Assembly (NCBI RefSeq): GCF_001523745.2 | Contig: NZ_CP013387.1 | Location: forward strand, 1,116,001 to 1,180,000 | Source of the DNA: Burkholderia mayonis | Lineage (GTDB): Bacteria; Pseudomonadota; Gammaproteobacteria; Burkholderiales; Burkholderiaceae | Length of the DNA stretch: 64,000 nucleotides | Direction: 5' to 3' | Part shown: one piece after another, positions 33,711 to 42,517 of the stretch | Position numbering within the stretch: the first letter of the stretch is position 1 | How the letters are laid out: each line of letters begins with the position of its first letter | Made by a program: the position numbers and the translations under genes | Notes under the pieces: model-generated | The model's database searches: none | Told to the model about the DNA's origin: nothing | What the model saw: the letters and a program-made list of their open reading frames with translations, nothing else

Positions 33711-34799
33711 TCAGAACGAGTGGTGAATCCCTGTCAGCAGGATCACCTGATTCGCCGTGCTCGACGCGCCCGCCGTGAAGAACGCCGCCTTCGCGTTGCC
33801 GCTCGCGTGCTCGTACAGCACGTTCGCATAGAGCTGCGTGCGCTTCGACAGCGAGTACGTATCGCCGAGTTCGAACTGCGTCCAGCGGCGGCCGGCGAGC
33901 GTCGACGTCGCCGCGCCGCCCGCGATCACGTTGAACGGCGACGTCTGGTAGTTCGCGCCCGCGTCGTAGCTCTGGAACGTGTCCGAGTGGCCGCTCGCCT
34001 GCAGCTTCACGCGCGTGTAGAGGCCATGGACGAGCAGCGGGCCGAACTGATACGACAGCCCCGCGCCCATGTTCTCCGCCTTCTGCGCGACGTAGCTCGC
34101 GACGGGCATCCCCTGGAACGTGCCGCCCGGCCCCGCGATGCCGCCGACGGTCGCCATCGAGAACGCCTGATCGTGCTCGTTCGAATAGACGGCCGCCGCC
34201 TTGAACGGGCCGTTCGCATAATTGACGCCGAAGCTCATCGTCCGGCCGGTCGAGAAGTTCGTCGTGTTGCCGAAGCCGAGCATCGCGCCCGCGGTGAAGC
34301 CCGCGTAGGTGGGCGAGCGGTACTTGACCGAGTTGTTGAACGGCACCGTGCTCGTGTCCGCGAGCTGGTCGAGGTTGCCCGGATGGAACGCGTACCAGCT
34401 CTGCGCGAGGAACGCGGTCGACAGCGGATCGAGCCAGTCGAAGTTGAACGGCGTCTGATGGCCGAGCGTCAGCGTGCCGAACTTGTCCGAATTCAGGCCG
34501 ACGAACGCCTGGCGGTTCCACATCGTCCCCGCTGCCGCCATCTGTCCGTTGTTCGTATAGAAGCCGTTTTCGAGCTGGAAGATCGCCTTCAGGCCGCCGC
34601 CCAGATCCTCGACGCCTTTCAGGCCCCATCGATCGGGTTGCGTGTTGCCCTGAATCATCGACCACTTCGCGCCGCCGCCGACGTTGTTCACGTAGGCGAC
34701 GCCGGCGTCGAGGCTGCCGTACAGCGTGACGCTGCTCTGCGCCCACGCGCCGGCGACGGCGCCCGCCCCGAGTAATGCTGCTACCGCATGCTTGACCAT
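33711..34799 (-). CDS. Gram-negative porin of the aromatic island
   Basis: A 362-residue porin: signal peptide VKHAVAALLGAGAVAGAWAQ, first strand SSVTLYGSLDAGVAY, then RWGLKGVEDLGGGLKAIF, WNRQAFVGLNSDKFGTLTLG and the C-terminal Phe of GIHHSF. AGGAG stands six bases before the ATG. It is divergent from the Rieske operon. One of the two GTTCC-N6-GGAAC palindromes lies 100 bases upstream, so it is probably co-regulated and admits the operon's aromatic substrate. Confidence 0.93.
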   Translation of the reverse strand: MVKHAVAALLGAGAVAGAWAQSSVTLYGSLDAGVAYVNNVGGGAKWSMIQGNTQPDRWGLKGVEDLGGGLKAIFQLENGFYTNNGQMAAAGTMWNRQAFVGLNSDKFGTLTLGHQTPFNFDWLDPLSTAFLAQSWYAFHPGNLDQLADTSTVPFNNSVKYRSPTYAGFTAGAMLGFGNTTNFSTGRTMSFGVNYANGPFKAAAVYSNEHDQAFSMATVGGIAGPGGTFQGMPVASYVAQKAENMGAGLSYQFGPLLVHGLYTRVKLQASGHSDTFQSYDAGANYQTSPFNVIAGGAATSTLAGRRWTQFELGDTYSLSKRTQLYANVLYEHASGNAKAAFFTAGASSTANQVILLTGIHHSF

Positions 34800-34898
34800 C
34801 TGATCTCCTGACCTTTGCTCCAAATGACGCGGGCGGTGGTGCGCGCGAATGAGAGTCGGCCACACGCGTTCCCACGGCTGAATGTCTGGCCTTCTTTC

Positions 34899-34914
34899 GT
34901 TCCATATATGGAAC
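34899..34914. promoter_or_regulatory. IclR-type operator, porin side
   Basis: GTTCCATATATGGAAC, a perfect 16-bp palindrome 100 bases upstream of the porin start. Its outer arms match the second site at 35185. Confidence 0.7.
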
Positions 34915-35184
34915 TGCGTGCCGTTAGTGGAATGGAGTATAGAGGGGGAAATCAGCCGGAAAAAAATAAATTTTCGAATCGGGGCGACGCGCGCGATTCG
35001 TCCGGCGACATGTCTATAACGTCATGAAAAATCAAGGGAAAACCAGAAATTACAATGTTGTCCCCGCGCGGCTCGGGTTGCCTGGCATCGCGCGGAATCC
35101 GAGTCTCGGTGTTTTCCCTAGGCGCTGCAGCTTTTTATTTTGATCTTCAAGGCACACTCCTATAATCACCATCCATAAACTAAC

Positions 35185-35200
35185 GTTCCTAATATGGAAC
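35185..35200. promoter_or_regulatory. IclR-type operator, operon side
   Basis: GTTCCTAATATGGAAC, 35 bases before the Rieske ferredoxin start. The arms GTTCC and GGAAC equal those of the porin-side site; the six inner bases differ by two. The place, close to the start, would allow repression or a nearby promoter. Confidence 0.7.
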
Positions 35201-35234
35201 AAACGAACGGGTCGATTTGAAGGAAGGGTGTGAG

Positions 35235-35552
35235 ATGTCTGAACAATGGGTTTGCGCCGGACACGCCGGCGCGTTGTCCGAGGATTCGCCGATCGAGTTC
35301 AAGCGCACCGACGGCGTCGAGATCGGGATCTATCGCGTCGGCGACGAGGTGTACGCGCTCGAGAACGTCTGCCCGCACGCCTATGCGCTTCTCACGCAAG
35401 GCTTCGTCGACGACGGCACGGTCGAGTGCCCGCTGCACGAGGCGGTATTCGACATCAAGACCGGCCAGTGCCTGAAGGGGCCGGGCGGCCGCGCGCTGAA
35501 GATGTACGCGGTGCGGCTCGCCGGCGAGGACATCCAGATCAAGGTGGAATGA
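35235..35552 (+). CDS. Rieske [2Fe-2S] ferredoxin
   Basis: A 105-residue small Rieske protein. The cluster ligands are C46 and H48 (NVCPHAYALL) and C65 and H68 (VECPLHEAVFD). It carries electrons from the FAD reductase encoded at 45831 to the Rieske oxygenase at 35900. It is the first gene of the operon. The next gene starts one base after its stop. Confidence 0.93.
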   Translation: MSEQWVCAGHAGALSEDSPIEFKRTDGVEIGIYRVGDEVYALENVCPHAYALLTQGFVDDGTVECPLHEAVFDIKTGQCLKGPGGRALKMYAVRLAGEDIQIKVE

Positions 35553-35553
35553 C

Positions 35554-35865
35554 ATGAACGAGACGACCGTGAACTTCAACCCGCTTCTGAAGCCGTGGCG
35601 CGCGCCGCAGCCGAACCACGTCGCGGGCAAGGGGCAGATCGAGATCCCCGGGCAGATGCCGAATCTCGTGTGGCAGACGCGCAAGGCCGGGCCGACGCAG
35701 TACGAGAACGATCTCGGCGACGCGCTCGAGCGTGTGTTCGAAAGCGGCGCGACCGAGCTGGCCGACGTCGTCGAAGGTTTGAACCGCATCGGCTTTCGCG
35801 CGCCCGACGGCGTCGAGTGGAGCGCCGAGCGCTTCTGCGCGGAACTCGCCGCGCTCGCCGAATGA
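35554..35865 (+). CDS. small conserved protein, recombinase-like HTH type
   Basis: A 103-residue protein without membrane or export signals. The N-terminal half is Pro-rich (NFNPLLKPWRAPQPNHVAGK), followed by two helices (DLGDALERVFESGATELADV, EWSAERFCAELAALAE). From memory it matches what databases label a recombinase-like helix-turn-helix protein, found beside Rieske oxygenases in Burkholderia. Its place between ferredoxin and oxygenase suggests an accessory role for the oxygenase rather than recombination. Function unknown. Confidence 0.7.
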   Translation: MNETTVNFNPLLKPWRAPQPNHVAGKGQIEIPGQMPNLVWQTRKAGPTQYENDLGDALERVFESGATELADVVEGLNRIGFRAPDGVEWSAERFCAELAALAE

Positions 35866-35899
35866 CGCGGCCGACCTCAAACGCTTCCGGAGCAAACAG

Positions 35900-36967
35900 A
35901 TGACGTCTTCCGCCCAAACGAATCCCGGCGCCGATCCGATCCGCGACTATCTCGACCGCGGCATCCGCAACTACTGGTATCCCGTTGCGCCGAGCTGGCA
36001 GGTGTCGAGTGCGCCCGTCGGCATGACTCGGCTGTCCGAACAGATCGTGCTGTGGCGCGATCAGCAAGGCCAGGTGCATGCGCTCGAGGACCGCTGCCCG
36101 CACCGCGGCGCGCGGCTGTCGCTCGGCTGGAATCTCGGCGATCGCGTCGCTTGCTGGTATCACGGCGTCGAGGTGAACGGCGGCGGCACGGTGACGAAGG
36201 TGCCGGCCGTGTCGAACTGTCCGCTCGAAGGGCAGACGTGCGTGAAATCGTATCCGGTCGAGGAGCGCGCGGGCGCGATCTTCCTGTGGTTCGGCGACGA
36301 CGCGCATCGCGAGCCCGATCCGCTCGTGCTGCCGGACGAGCTCGTCGCGCCCGAGTATGCGCAGTTCGTGTGCGTGTCGAACTGGACCTGCAACTATCAA
36401 TATGCGATCGACAACGTGATGGACCCGATGCACGGCGCGTATCTGCACGCGACGTCGCATTCGATGGCGGAAGGCGACAAGCAGGCCGACATGCGCGTAC
36501 GCAAGACCGAGACGGGCCTGATGTTCGAGAAGGTCGACCAGCGCGACGTGAACTTCGACTGGGTCGAACTCGGCGAGACGGGCTGCATCTGGCTGCGCCT
36601 CGCGATTCCGTATCAGCGCAAATTCGGCCCGGGCGGCAGCTTCGGGATCGTCGGCTTCGCGACGCCGATCGACAACGATCACTGCCAGGTCTATTTCTGG
36701 CGCACCCGCAAGGTCGAAGGCTGGCAGCGCGACGTGTGGCGCTTCATGTACCGGAACCGCCTCGAAGGCCTGCATTGGGCGGTGCTCGAGCAGGACCGCT
36801 ACGTGCTCGAGAGCATGGCGCCGAACGCGCGCGATCACGAATACCTGTATCAGCACGACGTCGGCATCACGCGCGCACGCCGGATGCTGCGGCAGCGCGC
36901 GCAGGCGCACCTCGACGCGCTCGACGCGCATCGCGCGGCGCAAGCCGAAGCGGCAGAGCGCGCATGA
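35900..36967 (+). CDS. Rieske non-heme iron oxygenase, alpha subunit
   Basis: A 355-residue oxygenase of the single-subunit VanA/phthalate-type group; no beta subunit gene is present. The Rieske ligands are C66, H68, C85 and H88 (RCPHRG, CWYHG). The mononuclear iron site shows the bridging Asp and two His in DNVMDPMHGAYLH (D171, H178, H183). It would hydroxylate or demethylate an aromatic ring. Its stop overlaps the start of the SDR gene (ATGA). Confidence 0.92.
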   Translation: MTSSAQTNPGADPIRDYLDRGIRNYWYPVAPSWQVSSAPVGMTRLSEQIVLWRDQQGQVHALEDRCPHRGARLSLGWNLGDRVACWYHGVEVNGGGTVTKVPAVSNCPLEGQTCVKSYPVEERAGAIFLWFGDDAHREPDPLVLPDELVAPEYAQFVCVSNWTCNYQYAIDNVMDPMHGAYLHATSHSMAEGDKQADMRVRKTETGLMFEKVDQRDVNFDWVELGETGCIWLRLAIPYQRKFGPGGSFGIVGFATPIDNDHCQVYFWRTRKVEGWQRDVWRFMYRNRLEGLHWAVLEQDRYVLESMAPNARDHEYLYQHDVGITRARRMLRQRAQAHLDALDAHRAAQAEAAERA

Positions 36968-37734
36968 ACGCGCCCGTGCAAGCGGTCGCGCTCGCCGGCC
37001 GTCGCGTGCTCGTCACGGGCGGCGCGCGCGGGCTCGGCGCGGCGTTCGTCGAGGCGCTCGCCGCGGCGGGTGCAAAGGTCGCGTTCGGCGACGTGCTCGA
37101 AGCGGAAGGCCGCGCGCTCGAACAGCGCCTGCGCGATGCGGGCCGCGACGCGCATTTCGTCGCGCTCGATCTCGCGAATCCGGCGAGCGTCGCCGCGTTC
37201 GTCGACGAAGGCGCGCACGCGCTCGGCGGCATCGACGGCCTGATCAACAACGCAGCGATCACGAATTCCGGCGGCAGGCTCGCGACCGAGCTGTCGATCG
37301 ACACGTGGGATGCGGTGATGGGCGTCAACGTGCGCGGCGTGTGGCTCGCGTGCAGCGCGGCGCTGCCGCATCTCGCGCGCTCGGGCCGCGGCGCGATCGT
37401 GAATCTCGCGTCGGACACGGCGCTGTGGGGCGCGCCGAAGCTGCTCGCGTACGTCGCGAGCAAGGGGGCGGTGATCGCGATGACGCACGCGCTTGCGCGC
37501 GAGTTCGGCGAGCACGGCGTGACGGTCAACGCGATCGCGCCGGGCCTGACCGAAGTCGAGGCGACGGCCTATGTGCCCGCGGAGCGCCATGCGTATTACC
37601 AGCAGGGCCGCGCGCTGCCGCGCGCGCAGATGCCGGCCGACGTGACGGGGCCGGTGCTGTTTCTTTTGTCCGGCGCCGCGCGTTTCGTGACGGGCCAGTT
37701 GCTGCCCGTGAACGGCGGCTTCGTGATGCATTGA
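36964..37734 (+). CDS. SDR-family dehydrogenase (operon, first)
   Basis: A 256-residue classical SDR. Cofactor loop TGGARGLG, NNAA in GLINNAAITNSGG, and active-site Ser and Tyr-x3-Lys in NLASDTALWG and AYVASKGAV. The C-terminus has the usual SGAARFVTGQLLPVNGG. It could dehydrogenate the cis-diol or a side-chain alcohol produced by the oxygenase. The catalytic set is complete, unlike the second SDR of this operon. Confidence 0.92.
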   Translation: MNAPVQAVALAGRRVLVTGGARGLGAAFVEALAAAGAKVAFGDVLEAEGRALEQRLRDAGRDAHFVALDLANPASVAAFVDEGAHALGGIDGLINNAAITNSGGRLATELSIDTWDAVMGVNVRGVWLACSAALPHLARSGRGAIVNLASDTALWGAPKLLAYVASKGAVIAMTHALAREFGEHGVTVNAIAPGLTEVEATAYVPAERHAYYQQGRALPRAQMPADVTGPVLFLLSGAARFVTGQLLPVNGGFVMH

Positions 37735-37765
37735 TCGATTGTTGGAACTCTTGAAGGAGATGACG

Positions 37766-38293
37766 ATGGCGGACGCCGATATCGCGCGTAAATCGTGGGA
37801 CCAGCCGGCAGGCGAGAGCTTCGCCGAGTGGATGGACGGGCGCGTCGCGCGCTTCACGACGCGTCGCTACGACTGGGACGCGCTGAAGTTCCAGGCCGAT
37901 TTCGATCCGAAATACCGCCGCGCGCAGATGCGCTACGTGGGCACGGGCGGCACGGGCGTCGCGAAGGACGTGAACACGGTGCCGGCGGGCGGCTTCACGT
38001 TTTCGACGATGGTGATTCCGGCCGGCAACATCGGCCCGAGCCACATCCACGTCGACGTCGAGGAAATCTTCTTTGTGCTGCGCGGCAAGATGAAGGTGAT
38101 CTGCGAGCGCGGCGGCGAGACCTGGGAAGCGGTGCTCGGCGAGCGTGACCTGATCTCGGTGCCGCCCGGCGTCTATCGGACCGAAATCAACATCGGCGAG
38201 GAGGATGCGCTGATGTGCGTGATGCTCGGCTCGCCGAAGCCGATCACGCCGACGTATCCGCCGGATTCACCGCTCGCGAAGATCAAGCGCTGA
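37766..38293 (+). CDS. cupin-domain protein
   Basis: A 175-residue cupin. The metal site is in GPSHIHVDVEEIFFVLRGKM (HxH and Glu) with the second motif in SVPPGVYRTEINIGEEDALM. It may be a dioxygenase or isomerase of the pathway. The ATG at 37766 lies six bases from AAGGAG; the ATG at 37760 overlaps that site. The chemical step is not known. Confidence 0.85.
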   Translation: MADADIARKSWDQPAGESFAEWMDGRVARFTTRRYDWDALKFQADFDPKYRRAQMRYVGTGGTGVAKDVNTVPAGGFTFSTMVIPAGNIGPSHIHVDVEEIFFVLRGKMKVICERGGETWEAVLGERDLISVPPGVYRTEINIGEEDALMCVMLGSPKPITPTYPPDSPLAKIKR

Positions 38294-38309
38294 GGCACGG
38301 ACGACAACG

Positions 38310-39206
38310 ATGAGCGCGATTTCCTCGACGATGAACGACGCAGGCGCCACGCCGTTCGCCGGACTGCTCGAACGTTTTTCCGAGCGGCGCGCTGCGGCGG
38401 GCGCCGCAGGCACGATCGGCTACCGGGAGGCCGGCGGCGTGCGCGGCGAGCGCTGTCCCGTCGTGCTGTTGCACGGGATCGGATCGGGCGCGGCGTCGTG
38501 GGTGCGGCAGCTCGATGCGCTCGGCGCGACGCGCCGTGCGCTCGCGTGGGACGCGCCCGGCTACGGCGCGTCGTCGTGCGTCGCCGCCGAGTCGCCTGTC
38601 GCGGCCGATTACGCGGCGTCGCTCGGCGCATGGCTCGACGCGCTGCGGATCGAACGCTGCGTGCTCGTCGGCCATTCGCTCGGCGCGATCGTCGCCGGCG
38701 CGTTCGCGCGCGCCGCAAGCGAGCGTCTGTCAGGATTGCTGTTGATTTCGCCCGCGGGCGGCTATGGCAGTGCGCCCGCCGACGTGCGGGCCGAGCGGCG
38801 CGACAGCCGTCTCGCGCTGCTCGCGTCGCTCGGCCCGCAAGGGCTCGCCGAGCAGCGCAGCGCGAACATGCTGTCCGCGCATGCGAGCGACGCGGCGCGG
38901 GCGTGGGTGCGCTGGAACATGGCGCGGATCGTGCCCGCCGGCTATGCGCAGGCGACGCACCTGCTCGCGAACGCCGATCTCGCGGCCGACCTCGCGCATT
39001 ACCGCGGCCGCGTGGCGGTCGCGGTCGGCGCGGACGACGCGATCACGCCGCCCGCCGCATGCGAGCGGATCGCGCAGGCGGCGCGCGTCGGGTTGCAGGT
39101 AATTCCGCGCGCGGGCCATGCGGGCTACGTCGAAGCGCCCGATGCGTATGGCGCGCTGATCGATGCGTTTTGCCGTCAATGCGACGGACAGCGAGGTGCG
39201 GCATGA
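38310..39206 (+). CDS. alpha/beta hydrolase
   Basis: A 298-residue hydrolase with the nucleophile elbow VGHSLGA (S123), the oxyanion region LLHGIGSGAASW, the acid in VGADDAITPP and the His in IPRAGHAGYVEAP. This is the layout of the carbon-carbon-bond and enol-lactone hydrolases of aromatic meta pathways. Together with the extradiol-type VOC protein downstream it could hydrolyse a ring-cleavage product. Its stop overlaps the second IclR start. Confidence 0.88.
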   Translation: MSAISSTMNDAGATPFAGLLERFSERRAAAGAAGTIGYREAGGVRGERCPVVLLHGIGSGAASWVRQLDALGATRRALAWDAPGYGASSCVAAESPVAADYAASLGAWLDALRIERCVLVGHSLGAIVAGAFARAASERLSGLLLISPAGGYGSAPADVRAERRDSRLALLASLGPQGLAEQRSANMLSAHASDAARAWVRWNMARIVPAGYAQATHLLANADLAADLAHYRGRVAVAVGADDAITPPAACERIAQAARVGLQVIPRAGHAGYVEAPDAYGALIDAFCRQCDGQRGAA

Positions 39207-40057
39207 GCGCACCGCTGCTGAAAGACGCCGACGACGCGAAAAACGATTCGAACTATGTCGTACCGGGGCTCGAGCGCGGTCTGCGGATTCTTGCCGAGTT
39301 CTCGCCGCGCGAACCGGTGCTCGGCGCGCCGGAGCTGTCGAAGCGGCTCGGCATTCCGCGCACGACGGTGTTCCGTCTGCTGCAGACGCTCGAATCGCTC
39401 GGCTTTCTCGAGCGCGCGGACAAGGACCGCAATTATCGATTGGGCGTCGCGGTGCTGCGCCTCGGCTTCGAATACCTGAGCTCGCTCGAGCTGACCGATC
39501 TCGGCTTGCCGGTGATCGAAGGGCTGCGCGACGCGACGGGCTTCACGACGCACATCGTGATCCGCGACGGCCGCGACGTCGTGTTCGTCGCGAAGGCGCA
39601 AAACGCGGGGCACGCGTTCGGCTCGGTGCGGGTGAACGTCGGCACGCGCTTGCCCGCGCATGCGACGACGCACGGCCACGTGCTGATGGGCGACCTGTCG
39701 CTCGCTCAGTTGCGCGCGCTGTATCCGGAGCCTGCGCTCGAGCGCGTGACGAAGGCGACGCCCGAGACCGTCGACGTGCTGTTCGGCGTGATCCGCGAAG
39801 ACGCGCGGCGTGGCTACGGGATCGGCAACTCGGCTTTCGAGCGCGACATCTCGGTCGTCACGGCGCCCGTGCGCAACGACGCGAGCAAGATCGTCGCGGT
39901 CGTCACGGTGACGGTGCCGCGGCCGGAGATCGACGCGTCGCTCGTCGCCGACGGGCTGATCGACAAGGTGCTGCGCGCGGCGGCGGAGCTGTCGCGGCGG
40001 CTGAACTACCGGTCCGACGACGAAAACACCTATTTGAAGGCATTGGGATTGCGATGA
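39203..40057 (+). CDS. IclR-family regulator 2
   Basis: A 284-residue paralogue of the regulator at 32521 without the N-terminal extension. HTH: PGLERGLRILAEFSPREPVL and ELSKRLGIPRTTVFRLLQTL. Ligand domain: VNVGTRLPAHATTHGHVLMG and DISVVTAPVRNDASKI. It lies inside the catabolic operon with 4-base overlaps on both sides, which is unusual for a regulator and implies that its level rises with the enzymes. Confidence 0.93.
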   Translation: MSAPLLKDADDAKNDSNYVVPGLERGLRILAEFSPREPVLGAPELSKRLGIPRTTVFRLLQTLESLGFLERADKDRNYRLGVAVLRLGFEYLSSLELTDLGLPVIEGLRDATGFTTHIVIRDGRDVVFVAKAQNAGHAFGSVRVNVGTRLPAHATTHGHVLMGDLSLAQLRALYPEPALERVTKATPETVDVLFGVIREDARRGYGIGNSAFERDISVVTAPVRNDASKIVAVVTVTVPRPEIDASLVADGLIDKVLRAAAELSRRLNYRSDDENTYLKALGLR

Positions 40058-40851
40058 TCCAGATCGATTTGAGCGGACAGGTCGCCGTGGTGACGGGCGG
40101 CTCGTCCGGCATCGGCTACGCGAGCGCAGAGCTTTTCCTGCGCGCGGGCGCGTCGGTTGCGATATGCGGCCGCGACGCAGAGCGGCTCGCGAACGCGCAG
40201 GCGCGGCTCGCACAGCCGTTCCCGCGCGAGCGCGTGCTCGCCACGCGCTGCGACGTGCTCGACGAGGCCGATGTGAACGCGTTCGCGCAGGCGGTCGCCG
40301 AGCGCTTCGGCGGCGCCGACATGCTCGTCAACAACGCGGGCCAGGGCCGTGTGTCGACGTTCGCCGACACGACTGACAACGCGTGGCGCGACGAGCTCGA
40401 ACTGAAGTACTTCAGCATCATCCGCCCGACGCGCGCGTTCCTGCCGCTCTTGCGCGCGTCGGCCGCGCCGACGATCACCTGCGTGAACTCGCTGCTCGCC
40501 TTGCAGCCGGAGCCGCACATGGTCGCGACGTCGTCGGCGCGCGCGGGCGTGCTGAGCCTCGTCAAGTCGCTCGCGTCCGAGCTCGCCCCCGAACGCATCC
40601 GCGTCAACTCGATCCTGATCGGCATCGTCGAATCGGGGCAGTGGCGGAAGCGCTACGAAACACAGGCCCTTCCGGGCGAATCGTGGGAAGCGTGGACAGC
40701 CGCGCTCGCCGCGAAAAAGAACATTCCGCTTGCGCGCTTCGGCCGGCCCGACGAGGCTGCCTGGGCGCTCTTCCATCTCGCAACGAATCTGTCGTCGTAC
40801 ACGACGGGCAGCCATATCGACGTATCAGGAGGCTTTGCACGCCATGTCTAA
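40054..40851 (+). CDS. SDR-family protein lacking the catalytic Tyr and Lys
   Basis: A 265-residue SDR-fold protein with an intact cofactor loop (TGGSSGIG, residues 14-21), NNAG (93-96) and Ser (S146). At the place of Tyr-x3-Lys stands T159-S-S-A-R163 (VATSSARAGVLSLVKS). The protein may be a reductase with altered proton relay or a binding partner. I recall other SDRs with TSAARAG at this point, so a subfamily exists. It overlaps both neighbours in the operon. Confidence 0.88.
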   Translation: MIQIDLSGQVAVVTGGSSGIGYASAELFLRAGASVAICGRDAERLANAQARLAQPFPRERVLATRCDVLDEADVNAFAQAVAERFGGADMLVNNAGQGRVSTFADTTDNAWRDELELKYFSIIRPTRAFLPLLRASAAPTITCVNSLLALQPEPHMVATSSARAGVLSLVKSLASELAPERIRVNSILIGIVESGQWRKRYETQALPGESWEAWTAALAAKKNIPLARFGRPDEAAWALFHLATNLSSYTTGSHIDVSGGFARHV

Positions 40852-42517
40852 CAAAACCACCACCACGGTCGGCGAGCTGATTGCCGCCTTCCTCGAACGA
40901 TGCGGCGTGAAGACCGCCTTCGGCGTGATCTCGATTCACAACATGCCGATCCTCGACGCGATCCATACGCGCGGCAAGATCCGCTACGTCGGCGCGCGCG
41001 GCGAAGCGGGCGCCGTCAACATGGCGGACGGCCTCGCGCGCGTGTCGGGCGGGCTCGGCGTCGCGTTCACGAGCACGGGCACCGCGGCGGGCAACGCGGC
41101 GGGCGCGATGGTCGAGGCGCTGACGGCCGGCACTGCGCTCCTGCACATCACGGGGCAGATCGAGACGCCTTACCTCGACCAAGATCTCGCGTACATCCAC
41201 GAAGCGCCGGATCAGCTGTCGATGCTGAACGCGATCTCGAAGGCCGCGTATCGCGTGCGCACGGTCGAAACCGTGCTGCCGACGATCCGCGAGGCGGTGC
41301 GCGTCGCGATGACCGCGCCGAGCGGCCCGGTATCGGTCGAGATTCCGATCGACATCCAGGCGGCCGAAATCGAATGGCCGGACGACCTCGCGCCGCCGCA
41401 TGTCGCGGTGCGCGCGCACGACGCCGCGCGCGTCGCGCAGCTCGCCGAGCGTCTCGCGAGCGCGCGTCGGCCGCTCCTGTGGCTCGGCGGCGGCGCACGG
41501 CACGCGCGAGCGGAGGTCGAGCGGCTCGTCGCACTCGGCTTCGGCGTCGTCACGAGCGTGCAGGGGCGCGGCGTGCTGCCCGAAGATCATCCGGCGACGC
41601 TCGGCGCATTCAACGTCCACGCGGCCGTCGAGCGCTTCTACAAGACGTGCGACGCGATCGTCGTCGTCGGTTCGCGGCTGCGCGGCAACGAGACGCTGAA
41701 GTACAAGCTCGCGCTGCCGCGGCCGCTCTTCCGCGTCGATGCCGACGCGCTCGCCGACAACCGCGGCTATCGCAACGACCTGTTCGTGCACGGCGACGCG
41801 AAGCGCGTGCTCGCCGAGCTCGCCGACCGGCTCGAAGGCAAGCTCGCCGTCGATCCGCGCTTCGCCGGCGATCTCGCGGCCGCGCGAGAGGCGGCGGTCG
41901 CCGACGTCGGCAAGGGGCTCGGCCCGTACAAACGTCTCGTCGACATGCTGCAGCAGGCGGTCGGCCGCGACTACAACTGGGTGCGCGACGTGACGATCTC
42001 GAACAGCACGTGGGGCAACCGCCTGTTGCAGATCTTCGAGCCGCGCGCGGGCGTGCATGCGCTGGGCGGCGGGATCGGCCAGGGGATGCAGATGGCGATC
42101 GGCGCGGCGCTCGCCGGCTCGGCGGCGAAGACTGTGTGCCTCGTCGGCGACGGCGGCCTGATGGTGAACGTCGGCGAACTCGCGACCGCCGTGCAGGAAA
42201 ACGCGAACGTGATGATCGTGCTGATGAACGATCAGTGCTATGGCGTGATCCGCAACATCCAGGATGCGCAGTACGGCGGCCGCCGCTGCTACGTCGAGCT
42301 GCATCAGCCGGACTTTGCGCAATTTTGCGCGAGCCTGAACCTCGCGCATCACCGGATCACGTCGCTCGACGACGCGGAGCGCATCGTCCGCGAAGGGCTC
42401 GCGCACGACGGCCCGGTGCTGGTCGAGGTCGACATGCTGTCGGTCGGCTCGTTCGCGACCGCGTTCGCCGGCCCGCCCGTCAAGAAGGACACGCCTGCGG
42501 AGCGCCAATATGCGTAA
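40844..42517 (+). CDS. thiamine-diphosphate-dependent enzyme (decarboxylase/synthase type)
   Basis: A 557-residue enzyme of the acetolactate synthase/benzoylformate decarboxylase superfamily. The conserved Glu that activates the cofactor is in [14 protein letters not shown] (E54), the central domain has the [11 protein letters not shown]ossmann-like strand, and the ThDP/Mg motif is [20 protein letters not shown] with NDQCYG. It would cleave or join a 2-oxo acid. The start overlaps the previous gene by eight bases. The exact reaction cannot be told. Confidence 0.9.
   Translation: MSNKTTTTVGELIAAFLERCGVKTAFGVISIHNMPILDAIHTRGKIRYVGARGEAGAVNMADGLARVSGGLGVAFTSTGTAAGNAAGAMVEALTAGTALLHITGQIETPYLDQDLAYIHEAPDQLSMLNAISKAAYRVRTVETVLPTIREAVRVAMTAPSGPVSVEIPIDIQAAEIEWPDDLAPPHVAVRAHDAARVAQLAERLASARRPLLWLGGGARHARAEVERLVALGFGVVTSVQGRGVLPEDHPATLGAFNVHAAVERFYKTCDAIVVVGSRLRGNETLKYKLALPRPLFRVDADALADNRGYRNDLFVHGDAKRVLAELADRLEGKLAVDPRFAGDLAAAREAAVADVGKGLGPYKRLVDMLQQAVGRDYNWVRDVTISNSTWGNRLLQIFEPRAGVHALGGGIGQGMQMAIGAALAGSAAKTVCLVGDGGLMVNVGELATAVQENANVMIVLMNDQCYGVIRNIQDAQYGGRRCYVELHQPDFAQFCASLNLAHHRITSLDDAERIVREGLAHDGPVLVEVDMLSVGSFATAFAGPPVKKDTPAERQYA

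Larger units (their letters stand above)
34800..35234. other. divergent control region of the aromatic island
   Basis: A 435-base AT-richer region between the porin and the Rieske ferredoxin gene. It contains two matching palindromes (34899 and 35185), each near one of the divergent promoters. No gene is seen. Confidence 0.6.

Noticed and set aside
32485..34905. Minus-strand frame of about 800 codons over the IclR and porin genes
   Set aside because: Antisense to IclR and frame-shifted over the porin; no domain of its own.
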